Assembly (NCBI RefSeq): GCF_021341665.1
Contig: NZ_JAJTTH010000012.1
Location: 62,001 to 126,000, forward strand
DNA: 64,000 nt
Origin: Pseudomonas sp. Au-Pse12
Lineage (GTDB): Bacteria; Pseudomonadota; Gammaproteobacteria; Pseudomonadales; Pseudomonadaceae
Reading direction: 5' to 3'
The position numbers and the translations under genes are program-made. The stretch's first letter is position 1. Every line of letters begins with the position of its first letter. Of this stretch, positions 16,001 to 23,519 are shown piece by piece. The notes below the pieces were generated by a model, which made no database searches, was not told where the DNA came from, and saw nothing but the letters and a program-made list of their open reading frames with translations.

Positions 16001-16542
16001 CCATCGGCATCAAGTCGCTGACGGCCTATGCCGACAGCAAGGAAAGCTGGTTCAACAAGCTCTACGACACGGCCCTCAACGGCTATGCCCGGCTTGAAGC
16101 CCAGGGTTACTGCACCAACCCGGTGTGCCACCGCATCACCTTCATGTACGCCTCGCTGTACCGCCACGACACCCTCAACCAGACCCTGCACGACAACCTG
16201 CACGAGCTGTTCGGCGCGTCCAACATCGAAACCTTCGAGCACCTGGCGCTGATCTGCCGCAAGGGCCACCTGGTGGACTTCAAGGGGCGCGACGTCTACA
16301 TGCCGCATTTCGACCGGCTGAAGCTGCCGATCTGCTTCATCAGCGGCGCCGACAACCAGTGCTACCTGCCGCAAAGCACGCAGAAGACCTACGAGCGCCT
16401 GTGCCAGTTGCATGGCCCCGAGCTGTTCAGCCGCCATGTGGTGCCGGGTTACGGGCATATCGACTGCATCTTCGGCAAGAACGCGGTGGTGGATGTGTAC
16501 CCGCTGATCCTTGCGCACCTGGACAAGACCGCCCAGGGCTGA
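13090..16542 (+). CDS. GMC (cholesterol oxidase-like) oxidoreductase fused to an alpha/beta hydrolase
   Basis: Two-domain protein of 1150 residues. The N-terminal half is an FAD-dependent GMC oxidoreductase: Rossmann motif GSGYGGG at 21-27, a cysteine cluster C201xxC204xxC207xxxC211 that could hold a 4Fe-4S centre, HPLGGC near 492, and NPLLTISAVSERN near 540. The C-terminal domain (about 820-1150) is an alpha/beta hydrolase: LVHGLG oxyanion loop, nucleophile position HCYG with Cys922 in place of Ser, acid Asp1088 and base His1123. No signal peptide is visible. GAGAGG precedes the ATG at 13090. It heads an operon with a cytochrome c and a metallophosphoesterase; a lipid or sterol-like substrate is inferred only. 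Confidence 0.8.
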   Translation: MTRIATPISEIQEHYDVIVIGSGYGGGIAASRLSRAGRRVCLLERGREIQPGEYPNTLASATEELQVHDPEGHIGSRTGLFDLHVNAQQNVVVGCGLGGTSLINANVALEPEPGVFDDPRWPQAVREHRDTLLKEGFARAREMLKPNPYPDSAPPLAKLKAHRKSADFLKQGTHFYKPPINVTFNKLPNNLNHVGVEQLPCNHCGDCVSGCNNKAKNTTLMNYLPDACNHGAEIFCQAQVRYLERDGDGWIVHFQYLDSGREKFSAPTLFVKADIVVLSAGTLGSTEILLRSRAKGLSTSAQLGEHMSGNGDILGFGHNCEQPINGIGFGTHPANELQPVGPCITSIIDMRSEGDWRSRMVIEEGSIPGALGRAMVPSMALFASTLGQPTDDSLSGKLGYKEREAESFLRGPYHGALHNMQTYLIMSHDNGRGRMLLDAQDQLRIDWPGVGEQPNVVLGNERLHQATRALGGIWVENPIWTPLLKHSIVSVHPLGGCVMGEDAGQGVVNHKGQVFSGPTGTDVYPGLYVTDGAVIPTSLAVNPLLTISAVSERNMRLLAQDRGWQIDYRLPSAPSKAVPAPTLGVQFTETMKGYFSSAFTQPQGTDLKVYEAAAKRGEAENSPIEFTLTITAADLDRMIKEPAHAATLVGTLNAPVLSPQPLVASHGVFNLFEEYQEQVGVRHMNYDMRLTAEDGSEYFFSAFKTVPEDHGVLNIWADTSTLYVTLYRGQDQNGAVLGSGVMHILPADFARQMTTMKVLNARNERERIEALARFGKFFAGILWESYGGVFAGDIYFNPDAPPRLKRPLDAPVPTVHFFQTEDHVHLRLTRYQAGSKGPVMLVHGLGVGSNIFSTDTIQTNLLEYLCKHDYDVWLLDFRVSILLPASKQECNGDQIAAYDFKAAIGQIKQATGARDVQCVVHCYGATTFFMSLLAGLQGVRSVVCSQIAADTVVAAATGIKAGLHLPGMLDAIGIKSLTAYADSKESWFNKLYDTALNGYARLEAQGYCTNPVCHRITFMYASLYRHDTLNQTLHDNLHELFGASNIETFEHLALICRKGHLVDFKGRDVYMPHFDRLKLPICFISGADNQCYLPQSTQKTYERLCQLHGPELFSRHVVPGYGHIDCIFGKNAVVDVYPLILAHLDKTAQG

Positions 16543-16671
16543 CCCTGGCCGGCCCGCGGCGAGGTAGCCGCGGGCCCGGGCCAGGACAGGAAACAGGCAG
16601 CGCGGGAAGCACGCTTCGAGGCTGAGTGCAGGCTGTGGCGGCCGCTCCACAGGGAGGCAGGGAAGGTTGAG

Positions 16672-18540
16672 ATGAACGCATATATCCGCTGGTTCCAACG
16701 CTTCATCTGGCTGGGCATCGCCATGAACATGGTGTTCGCCCTGCCGGCGCTGTTTGCCCCGGCGCTGCTGACCGCGGTGGTCGGCCTGCCGCCGGTATTG
16801 TCCGATCCCTGGCTGGAGAACACCGGCATGCTGCTGGTGGGCATCAGCCTGTTCTACATGCCTTCGGGCTTCAATGCGCCGCGCTACGTGGTGCATTCCT
16901 GGCTCTGTGTGCTGTCGCGGCTGATTGCCGTGGCGTTCTGGATCTACCTGATCGACACCAGCAACCCGTCCCAGGTGTTCGTGCCCATGCTCATGGGCGA
17001 CCTCGGCATGTTCCTGGTGCTCGGTATCCTGCTGTACCTGGGCAACCTCCCGGCCAACCGGCCCTGGGCCTTGCTCTGTGCCGGGCTGCGGGCCCTGCGT
17101 GAACACTGGGCCGCCTGCTGGGCGCGCCACCGCTTTCGCGTCGGGGTCCTGGTGTCGCTGCTGGTCCTGGGATTCGTCGGCTACCAGACCTGGGTCAACA
17201 TGCTGCGCGAGGTGCCGCAGCCGGTGGAAGCCTCCGACGAGGACCACTTCAAATACGCCGCCATCGGCCTGGGCATCGAGGCGCGGATTCCTTACTACCT
17301 GTTCGCCGTGCTGCCACAGATGTGCCCGGAAAAACTGCCCCGGCCCGGCGGCTACGAGGTCTTCGGCTTCCTCTACGAGAACGGCCGGGACCTGCCGGTG
17401 GGCATGGCCAAGCGGCAGCTCGGCTACCCGACGGTGGAGCCCAACTGCGCCCTGTGCCACACCGGCGCCTACCGCGCCAGTGCCGGCGATGTGTCCCAGG
17501 TGGTGCCCACGGCGCCGGCCAACCTGATGCAGCTCCAGGCGTTCCAGTGGTTCGCCTACGATTGCGCCAGCGACCCGACATTCACCGTGGACGCGGTGAT
17601 GAACGCGGTCAACGCCAAGTTCCAGCTGGGCTTCATCGAGCGCCTGTACAACCGCTACCTGATCATGCCCATGGCCAGGAGCGCGCTGCTCAAGCAGAAG
17701 CAGGCCTACGCCTGGCAGAAGCTGCGGCCGCCGCAGGGCCCGGGGCGCACCGACACCTTCAATCCGACCAAGATGGTGGTGTTCGGCTTCCCCGACGACT
17801 CCACCATCGGCACCGTGGACCTGCCGCAGATCTGGAACCAGAAGTCCCGGGAGTCGATGTACCTGCACTGGGACGGCAACAACAACCAGATCCGCGAGCG
17901 CAACTACGCGGCGGCGATGGCCGTGGGCGCGACCCCGCAATCGGTGCTGCCGCAGAGCTTCAACCGGGTCACCCACTGGTTGCTGGGGCACAAGCCGCCG
18001 GCCTGGCCGTTCGCCCTCGATCAGGCCAAGGCGGCCCAGGGCAAGCCGCTGTGGGAAGCCAACTGCGCCGGTTGCCATGATTTCGGCAAGGCCGACACCG
18101 GCCAGGTCACCACCCAGATCCAGGTACTGGGCACCGACCCACATCGCCTGGATTCCTTCACCACCGGGCTGGTCCAGGCCTTCCACGGCTTCAAGAAACC
18201 GCCGTTCGACTTTGGCGCCTATCGCAAGACCCAGAGCTACAGCAACACCCCCACCGACGGCATCTGGCTGCGCGCGCCGTACCTGCACAACGGCTCGGTG
18301 CCCAGCCTCTGGGACCTGTTGCAGGCGCCGGAACTGCGGCCCCAGGTGTTCTACACCGGCTCGGATGTGTATGACCCGCAGAAGGTCGGCTTCATCACCA
18401 GCGGCCCGACGCTGCAGGGCCCGGGCTACTTCAAGTACGACACGCATCTGGAGGGCAACAGCAACAGTGGCCACCTGTACGGCACGCAGCTCTCCGAGCA
18501 GCAGACGTGGCAGTTGATCGAGTACATGAAAACCCTGTGA
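16672..18540 (+). CDS. Membrane-anchored di-haem cytochrome c, RoxA/RoxB-like
   Basis: Protein of 622 residues with about five N-terminal transmembrane segments (residues 10-185), then a large presumably periplasmic domain with two haem-binding motifs, CALCH and CAGCH. The C-terminal domain resembles the rubber-oxygenase/di-haem peroxidase group: IPYYLFAVLPQ, GRDLPVGMAK, LRAPYLHNGSVPSLWDLL. It lies 130 bp after the GMC/hydrolase gene and 50 bp before a metallophosphoesterase gene, so it is probably the electron acceptor of the FAD enzyme or itself an oxygenase. RoxA-type proteins are normally soluble, so the membrane region is unusual. Confidence 0.7.
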   Translation: MNAYIRWFQRFIWLGIAMNMVFALPALFAPALLTAVVGLPPVLSDPWLENTGMLLVGISLFYMPSGFNAPRYVVHSWLCVLSRLIAVAFWIYLIDTSNPSQVFVPMLMGDLGMFLVLGILLYLGNLPANRPWALLCAGLRALREHWAACWARHRFRVGVLVSLLVLGFVGYQTWVNMLREVPQPVEASDEDHFKYAAIGLGIEARIPYYLFAVLPQMCPEKLPRPGGYEVFGFLYENGRDLPVGMAKRQLGYPTVEPNCALCHTGAYRASAGDVSQVVPTAPANLMQLQAFQWFAYDCASDPTFTVDAVMNAVNAKFQLGFIERLYNRYLIMPMARSALLKQKQAYAWQKLRPPQGPGRTDTFNPTKMVVFGFPDDSTIGTVDLPQIWNQKSRESMYLHWDGNNNQIRERNYAAAMAVGATPQSVLPQSFNRVTHWLLGHKPPAWPFALDQAKAAQGKPLWEANCAGCHDFGKADTGQVTTQIQVLGTDPHRLDSFTTGLVQAFHGFKKPPFDFGAYRKTQSYSNTPTDGIWLRAPYLHNGSVPSLWDLLQAPELRPQVFYTGSDVYDPQKVGFITSGPTLQGPGYFKYDTHLEGNSNSGHLYGTQLSEQQTWQLIEYMKTL

Positions 18541-18589
18541 CGCGAGCGCAACGGGCTCGCGCGGAGCAACCACCAAGAGGGATACCGGC

Positions 18590-19858
18590 ATGGCTTTTGT
18601 CACCGATCTGGAACATGAACTCGGCCTGGTGCAACACCGGGTCGACGGCCTGGTGGACAGGCTCAAGTTGTCCTGGGACACGCTGACTCAACAGCTTGAG
18701 CCCGAAAAGCTGCAGGCCATCGTCGGCTTGCTGCAACGTGCCCATGACCAGGCGCAGTACACCATTGCCCACGGCGACTTGCCGCCGGGCCAGGTCCCGG
18801 TGCCCTGGGAACTGGCCCATGGCTTGTCGTTCCTGCACCTGGGGGCCGCCAAACCCTTGCCGCAGACGGTGGACGAGCTACCGACCCGGGTCCTCAAGGA
18901 CGGCAGCCTGCTGGGCTGTCGCAAGTGGGAGCTGCTCGACCCGCTGTGGAGCGAAGCCCTGATCAGCTGGATCGAGAATCTGCATAAGCATGCGACCTTC
19001 GGCGCCACCCCGGCGCTGGTCACTATCGATGATGAGGTGCTGCTGGACCTGGCGGGCGATTGGGGGACCGGGTATTTCCAGGCCAACTCGGCGGCGCAGC
19101 GGGTCGCAGACCTGATCCGCCAGGAAAAGCCCGATTTCACGGTGCACCTGGGGGACGTGTACTACTCCGGGAACAGCACCGAGGAAGGCAACGATCTGAC
19201 GGACTGGCCCCTGGGCCAGCAAGGCACGTTCAGCCTCAACTCCAACCATGAGATGTACAGCGGTGCCCATGCCTATTTCAGTGAGGTCGGTTCGCTGTTT
19301 CCAGGCCAGAGAGGCACCAGCTATTTCGCCCTGGTCAACAGTCACTGGCTGATCGTCGGCCTGGACAGCGCCTACTACTCGGACCCGATGGGCCTGTACA
19401 TGGACGGCAACCTGGGGCCGGAACAGCAGCAGTGGCTCAAGACGCTGGTCAGTACCCAGGGGCAGGGCAAGAAGATCATGCTGCTCAGCCATCACCAGGG
19501 GCTGGACATCACCGGGCAGAATCCGACCCCGTTGTATCAGCAGGTGTACGCGGCCCTGGGGAATCGGGCGCCGGATTACTGGTACTGGGGGCACCTGCAC
19601 AATGGCATCTGCTATGCACCCAAGGCCGACATGAACGGCATGAACGGCCGTTGCATCGGCCACGGCGCGATTCCCTATGGCGATGCCAGCGAACTGGACG
19701 GCGCGCCGGGCGTGCTGTGGTCGGAAACCCAACTGGCCGGCGATCCGAACTACCCGCTGCGGGTACGCAATGGCTACGTGAGGGTGAGGTTGCAGGGGGA
19801 CACGATCACTGAGGCGTTTGTTGGCGAGAATGGCGTCATCAGCTGGCCACTTGCTTGA
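18590..19858 (+). CDS. Calcineurin-like metallophosphoesterase
   Basis: Protein of 422 residues with an N-terminal helical region (1-145) and a metallophosphoesterase domain. Metal-binding motifs are in order: LDLAGDWGTG, HLGDVYYSG, SNHEMYSG (the family's GNHE with Ser in the first position), LSHHQG and WGHLHNG. No signal peptide is visible, so it is probably cytosolic. GAGGG precedes the ATG. It is the last gene of the operon with the GMC/hydrolase fusion and the cytochrome, and a hairpin terminator follows. The substrate is unknown; a phosphoester released or used in the same pathway is a guess. Confidence 0.82.
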   Translation: MAFVTDLEHELGLVQHRVDGLVDRLKLSWDTLTQQLEPEKLQAIVGLLQRAHDQAQYTIAHGDLPPGQVPVPWELAHGLSFLHLGAAKPLPQTVDELPTRVLKDGSLLGCRKWELLDPLWSEALISWIENLHKHATFGATPALVTIDDEVLLDLAGDWGTGYFQANSAAQRVADLIRQEKPDFTVHLGDVYYSGNSTEEGNDLTDWPLGQQGTFSLNSNHEMYSGAHAYFSEVGSLFPGQRGTSYFALVNSHWLIVGLDSAYYSDPMGLYMDGNLGPEQQQWLKTLVSTQGQGKKIMLLSHHQGLDITGQNPTPLYQQVYAALGNRAPDYWYWGHLHNGICYAPKADMNGMNGRCIGHGAIPYGDASELDGAPGVLWSETQLAGDPNYPLRVRNGYVRVRLQGDTITEAFVGENGVISWPLA

Positions 19859-19880
19859 TGCGATCTGCAGCGACGGCAAT

Positions 19881-19911
19881 GCCCGGGGGCCGACGTACCC
19901 CGCCCCCGGGC
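19881..19911. terminator. Hairpin between convergent genes
   Basis: A perfect 10-bp stem, GCCCGGGGGC and GCCCCCGGGC, with an 11-nt loop, followed by TCTTGTCTT. It lies between the convergent metallophosphoesterase and gbcA genes. The following T-tract is weak, so efficiency as an intrinsic terminator is uncertain. Confidence 0.6.
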
Positions 19912-19951
19912 TCTTGTCTTGCTGCTTATCGCTTATCGCTCGCGGCTGATG

Positions 19952-21247
19952 TTATCCGTGTACCGGCACGCCCTTGAGATAAGGCGCCGGTTCCGCGCCG
20001 AGGTTGCTCAGCATGCGCTCGCTGTACCAGTCGACGAAGTTGACCACGCCGAACTCGTAGGTCTTGGAGTACGGGCCCGGTTGGTAGGCGGTGGAGTTGA
20101 TGCCGCGCTGGTTTTCTTCCGCCAGGCGCCGGTCCTGGTCGTTGGTGGCGTCCCACACCTGGCGCATGCGCTCGACGTCGTAATCGACACCTTCCACGGC
20201 ATCCTTGTGCACCAGCCACTTGGTGGTGACGATGGTTTCCTGGGCGCTGATCGGCCACACGGTGAACACGATGATGTGGTCGCCCATGCAGTGGTTCCAC
20301 GAATGCGGCAGATGCAGGATGCGCATCGAGCCCAGGTCCGGGTTCTTGATCCGCCCCATCAGCTTGGCGCAACCCTGCTTGCCGTCCATGGTCATGGACA
20401 CGGTGCCCTTGAGCAGCGGCATGCGCACGATGCGGTTGCGCAGGCCGAAGCTGGCGTGGGCGTAAGGGATCTTCTCGGCTTCCCAGGCGGCGGCGGAAGC
20501 GGCCACGTGGTCCTTGAACGCCTGGTCGGCCCGCGGGTCGGTGACGTCGTCCCATTCCAGCAGGGTTTTCAGCAATTCGGGGTGCGAGCCGCCGCAGTGG
20601 TAGCACTCGCGGTTGTTCTCCAGCACCAGCTTCCAGTTGGCCTTTTCATGCAAGGTGGTCTGCACCGCCACCTTGGTGTTCTCCATGTCGTAGGGCTCCA
20701 TGTAATGGGCCAGGGTCGCCAGGAAGTCGTCGATGGCCGGCGGGTTCTCGGCCAGGGAAATGAAGATGTAGCCGCCGGCGGTCTTCACGTTCACCGGTTT
20801 CAGGCCGTACTGCTTCATGTCGAAGTCGGCGCCCATCTCGGTGCCGGCGAACAGCAGGCGGCCGTCCAGTTCGTAGGTCCACTGGTGGTAGTGGCAGACC
20901 AGCTTGGCGACCTTGCCCTTGTCGCTGGTGCACAGCCGCGAACCGCGGTGGCGGCAGACGTTGTGGAAGGCGTGGACCACGCCGTCGGTACCGCGGATGA
21001 CGATGATCGGGTTCTTGCCGATCTGCAGGGTGATGTAGTTGCCCTTGGTGGGGATCTCGCAGGTCATGCCGGCGATCAGCCATTCCTTCTGGAAGATCTC
21101 CTGCATGTCGATATCGAACAGCCTTTCATCGCAGTAGAAGGGCTGCGGCAGGGAGAAGGTCCGCTCGCGCTCCTGCAGCATCTGTGCAGTGGCCTTGCGT
21201 GCAGGTTCCAGTGGATCGCCCAAGCTCAGGGTTGCGGTGACGTCCAT
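19952..21247 (-). CDS. gbcA: Glycine betaine monooxygenase, Rieske oxygenase component GbcA
   Basis: Oxygenase component of 431 residues that demethylates glycine betaine to dimethylglycine and formaldehyde. The Rieske [2Fe-2S] ligands are C98, H100, C118 and H121 (CRH and CHYH). The mononuclear iron site includes H217 and H222 in NRECYHCGGSH. It is transcribed divergently from its reductase gbcB across a 291-bp promoter region, the arrangement known from P. aeruginosa, where GbdR activates it. The gbdR gene is not in the window. The start ATG at 21247 gives the expected N-terminus. Confidence 0.95.
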   Translation of the reverse strand: MDVTATLSLGDPLEPARKATAQMLQERERTFSLPQPFYCDERLFDIDMQEIFQKEWLIAGMTCEIPTKGNYITLQIGKNPIIVIRGTDGVVHAFHNVCRHRGSRLCTSDKGKVAKLVCHYHQWTYELDGRLLFAGTEMGADFDMKQYGLKPVNVKTAGGYIFISLAENPPAIDDFLATLAHYMEPYDMENTKVAVQTTLHEKANWKLVLENNRECYHCGGSHPELLKTLLEWDDVTDPRADQAFKDHVAASAAAWEAEKIPYAHASFGLRNRIVRMPLLKGTVSMTMDGKQGCAKLMGRIKNPDLGSMRILHLPHSWNHCMGDHIIVFTVWPISAQETIVTTKWLVHKDAVEGVDYDVERMRQVWDATNDQDRRLAEENQRGINSTAYQPGPYSKTYEFGVVNFVDWYSERMLSNLGAEPAPYLKGVPVHG

Positions 21248-21538
21248 CGTTCAAGTCCTCATGGCCGTTCTGTGCGGCCGGCGAATTAAATAGTGGCTAC
21301 GGTGGGTGCTACGCAAGTCACGAAAAAAACGGCTGTTGTCGTTGAGGCGAGTGTGGGTCCGCAGGCGCCAGGAACCTTATCCATGGGCGACATGGCCCAA
21401 TCTGTTCCCGACGCGCCAACCCCGGCAGATGGGGGCTGGTCGCGATAAGCATGTGAATGTCGCAGATAGGTAAATGGGCGCGAGAAGCCTTACGCAGAAT
21501 CGCTGACAAGACGCCGACAGTCGGCCGTGGAGAACAGC
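21248..21538. promoter_or_regulatory. Divergent gbcA/gbcB promoter region
   Basis: This 291-bp region must carry both promoters and, from work on P. aeruginosa, binding sites for the AraC-family activator GbdR. The only clear symmetry I see is GCCGA-CAG-TCGGC at 21513-21525, just upstream of the gbcB start, which is close enough to affect translation rather than initiation. I cannot place -35/-10 boxes confidently. Confidence 0.5.
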
Positions 21539-22639
21539 ATGTCCAACACCTTCCTCAACCCGGTAACCACCCAGACCTGGGCCAATGGCCGTCACATCGT
21601 CCGTTGCGTCAAAGTCATCCAGGAAACCTGGGATGTGCGGACCTTCTGCTTCATGGCCGACCAGCCGATCATGTTCTTCTTCAAGCCCGGGCAGTTCGTC
21701 ACCCTGGAGCTGGAGATCGAAGGCCAGCCGGTGATGCGCTCCTACACCATTTCCAGCTCGCCGTCGGTGCCCTACAGTTTTTCGGTGACCATCAAGCGCG
21801 TGCCGGGCGGCAAGGTCTCCAACTGGCTGCACGACACCCTGCATGAAGGCCAGGAACTGGCGGTGCACGGGCCGGTGGGGCTGTTCAACGCCATCGACTT
21901 CCCCAGCCCGAAGATCCTCTACCTCAGCGGCGGCGTCGGCATCACCCCGGTGATGTCCATGGCGCGCTGGTTCTACGACACCAACGCCAACGTCGACATG
22001 GTGTTCATCCACAGCGCCCGTTCACCCAAGGACATCATTTACCACCGCGAGCTGGAACACATGGCCTCGCGGATCGACAACTTCAGCCTGCACCTGATCT
22101 GCGAGAAACACGGCCTGGGCGAGCCCTGGGCCGGCTATCGCGGCTACCTGAACCACAAGATGCTGGAGCTGATGGCCCCGGACTTCCTCGAACGGGAAGT
22201 GTTCTGCTGCGGGCCGACGCCCTACATGAATGCGGTCAAGCGCCTGCTGGAAGCCGCCGGTTTCGACATGGCGCGCTACCACGAGGAATCCTTCGGCGCG
22301 ACCCCGGCCGAAGCCCGCGCCGACGCCGTGGAACACGCCGAACAGGCGGCCGAGGCGCCGGAGCCGGACCTGGCCGATCTGCATCAGGTGGAATTCACCG
22401 CCTCTGGCAAGAGCATCCGCGTGGCGCCGGGGGAAACCGTGCATGCCGCCGCGGCCAAGCTCGGCCTGATGATTCCCAAGGCCTGCGGCATGGGCATCTG
22501 CGGCACCTGCAAGGTGCTCAAGCTGGGCGGTGAAGTGGAAATGGAGCACAACGGCGGGATCACCGAGGAAGACGAAGCCGAAGGCTACATCCTGTCCTGC
22601 TGCAGCGTGCCCAAGGGCGACGTGCGGGTGGAGTTCTGA
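21539..22639 (+). CDS. gbcB: Glycine betaine monooxygenase reductase component GbcB
   Basis: Electron-transfer partner of GbcA, 366 residues from the ATG at 21539. GGAG at 21529-21532 fits this start better than a GTG at 21527. Domain order: FAD-binding beta barrel with RSYTISS, NAD-binding domain with SGGVGITPVMSMARW and FCCGPTPYM, then a C-terminal plant-type [2Fe-2S] ferredoxin domain with CGMGICGTC plus a downstream Cys in LSCCSVP. It passes electrons from NADH to the Rieske oxygenase. It ends at a hairpin shared with the convergent nitrilase-family gene. Confidence 0.94.
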   Translation: MSNTFLNPVTTQTWANGRHIVRCVKVIQETWDVRTFCFMADQPIMFFFKPGQFVTLELEIEGQPVMRSYTISSSPSVPYSFSVTIKRVPGGKVSNWLHDTLHEGQELAVHGPVGLFNAIDFPSPKILYLSGGVGITPVMSMARWFYDTNANVDMVFIHSARSPKDIIYHRELEHMASRIDNFSLHLICEKHGLGEPWAGYRGYLNHKMLELMAPDFLEREVFCCGPTPYMNAVKRLLEAAGFDMARYHEESFGATPAEARADAVEHAEQAAEAPEPDLADLHQVEFTASGKSIRVAPGETVHAAAAKLGLMIPKACGMGICGTCKVLKLGGEVEMEHNGGITEEDEAEGYILSCCSVPKGDVRVEF

Positions 22640-22646
22640 CCCCACT

Positions 22647-22682
22647 CTTGTGGTGAGTGAGCCGGCCGCTCACTCCCACAAG
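22647..22682. terminator. Inverted repeat between gbcB and the nitrilase-family gene
   Basis: CTTGTGG...AGTGAG and CTCACT...CCACAAG form a stem of about 14 bp with one bulge, 8 nt after the gbcB stop and 13 nt before the convergent gene's stop. There is no strong T-tract; it is probably a bidirectional transcript end. Confidence 0.55.
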
Positions 22683-22694
22683 TAGGCCTGGCGC

Positions 22695-23519
22695 TCAATA
22701 CAACGCCGGGCGCCGATCCAGGTGCACATGGTTGTGTTCACTGATGGACTTGTGCCAGGCCTGGGCCAGGTCGAGTTCCGCCAGCAGCAACTGCTCGGCA
22801 CTGTGCCGATCCTTGCCCGCCAGCGGATAACCGTCGGCATCGACAAGGGTCGAGCCCCCCACCCAGTTCACCCCGCGTTCCTCGCCACAGCGATCGCAGG
22901 CGGCAATGAACATCCGATTGACCGCCGCATTGGCCTGCACCCGGACCATCTCCGCCGGCCGTTCGCCGAGCGGCCGCGGGCCGTCCGGCCAGTTCACCGG
23001 CGCGCACAACAGCGCCGCGCCGGCGAGGGCCGGCAGGCGCACCCATTCCGGGAACTCCAGGTCGTAGCAGATCATCACGGCAATCGGCCCGAAGCGCGTG
23101 GCCACCACCGGCGGCGGCTCGTCGCCCGGGGTGAAGATCAGGTTTTCCTGATCCCACAGGTGCGCCTTGCGGTACACCGTCAGGGTGCCTTCGGGCTCCA
23201 CCAGGGCCGCGCTGTTGGCCACCCGCTCATTGTCCAGGCGCTCGCAGAAGCCGCCGACGATCACCACTTGCAGCTCCTCGGCCAGGGTTTTCCACAGGCT
23301 CAGGGTCGGCCCGTCGAGGCTTTCCGAGAGCGCCAGGGCCTCGTGCCGGTCGGTGAACACATAGCCGCTCTGCACCAGTTCCGGCAGCACCACCACCTGG
23401 GCGCCGCGTGCGGCGGCCTGGCGAATCGCCTCGGCGCCGAGGGCGCGGTTGTACTCCAGGTCGCCGATGTGCGGGGCCAGTTGCTGGCAGGCCACTTTGA
23501 CAGAACCCTGAGGAATCAT
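22695..23519 (-). CDS. Carbon-nitrogen hydrolase (nitrilase superfamily)
   Basis: Predicted cytosolic amidase of 274 residues with the complete Glu-Lys-Cys triad: Glu in VVLPELVQSG, Lys in YRKAHLWDQE and Cys in VMICYDLEFPEW. Its start overlaps the stop of the upstream permease gene by 4 nt (ATGA), so translation is coupled. In-frame extension upstream of 23519 would run back through the permease gene and is rejected. With a cytosine/purine-type NCS1 permease it probably forms a pathway for uptake and hydrolysis of an amide, ureide or N-carbamoyl compound. The exact substrate is not visible. Confidence 0.88.
   Translation of the reverse strand: MIPQGSVKVACQQLAPHIGDLEYNRALGAEAIRQAAARGAQVVVLPELVQSGYVFTDRHEALALSESLDGPTLSLWKTLAEELQVVIVGGFCERLDNERVANSAALVEPEGTLTVYRKAHLWDQENLIFTPGDEPPPVVATRFGPIAVMICYDLEFPEWVRLPALAGAALLCAPVNWPDGPRPLGERPAEMVRVQANAAVNRMFIAACDRCGEERGVNWVGGSTLVDADGYPLAGKDRHSAEQLLLAELDLAQAWHKSISEHNHVHLDRRPALY

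Noticed and set aside
13042..18681. Antisense frame of 1879 codons opposite the GMC and cytochrome genes
   Set aside because: It spans two real genes and their gap; the translation is low-complexity His/Gln/Val-rich, typical of an antisense shadow.
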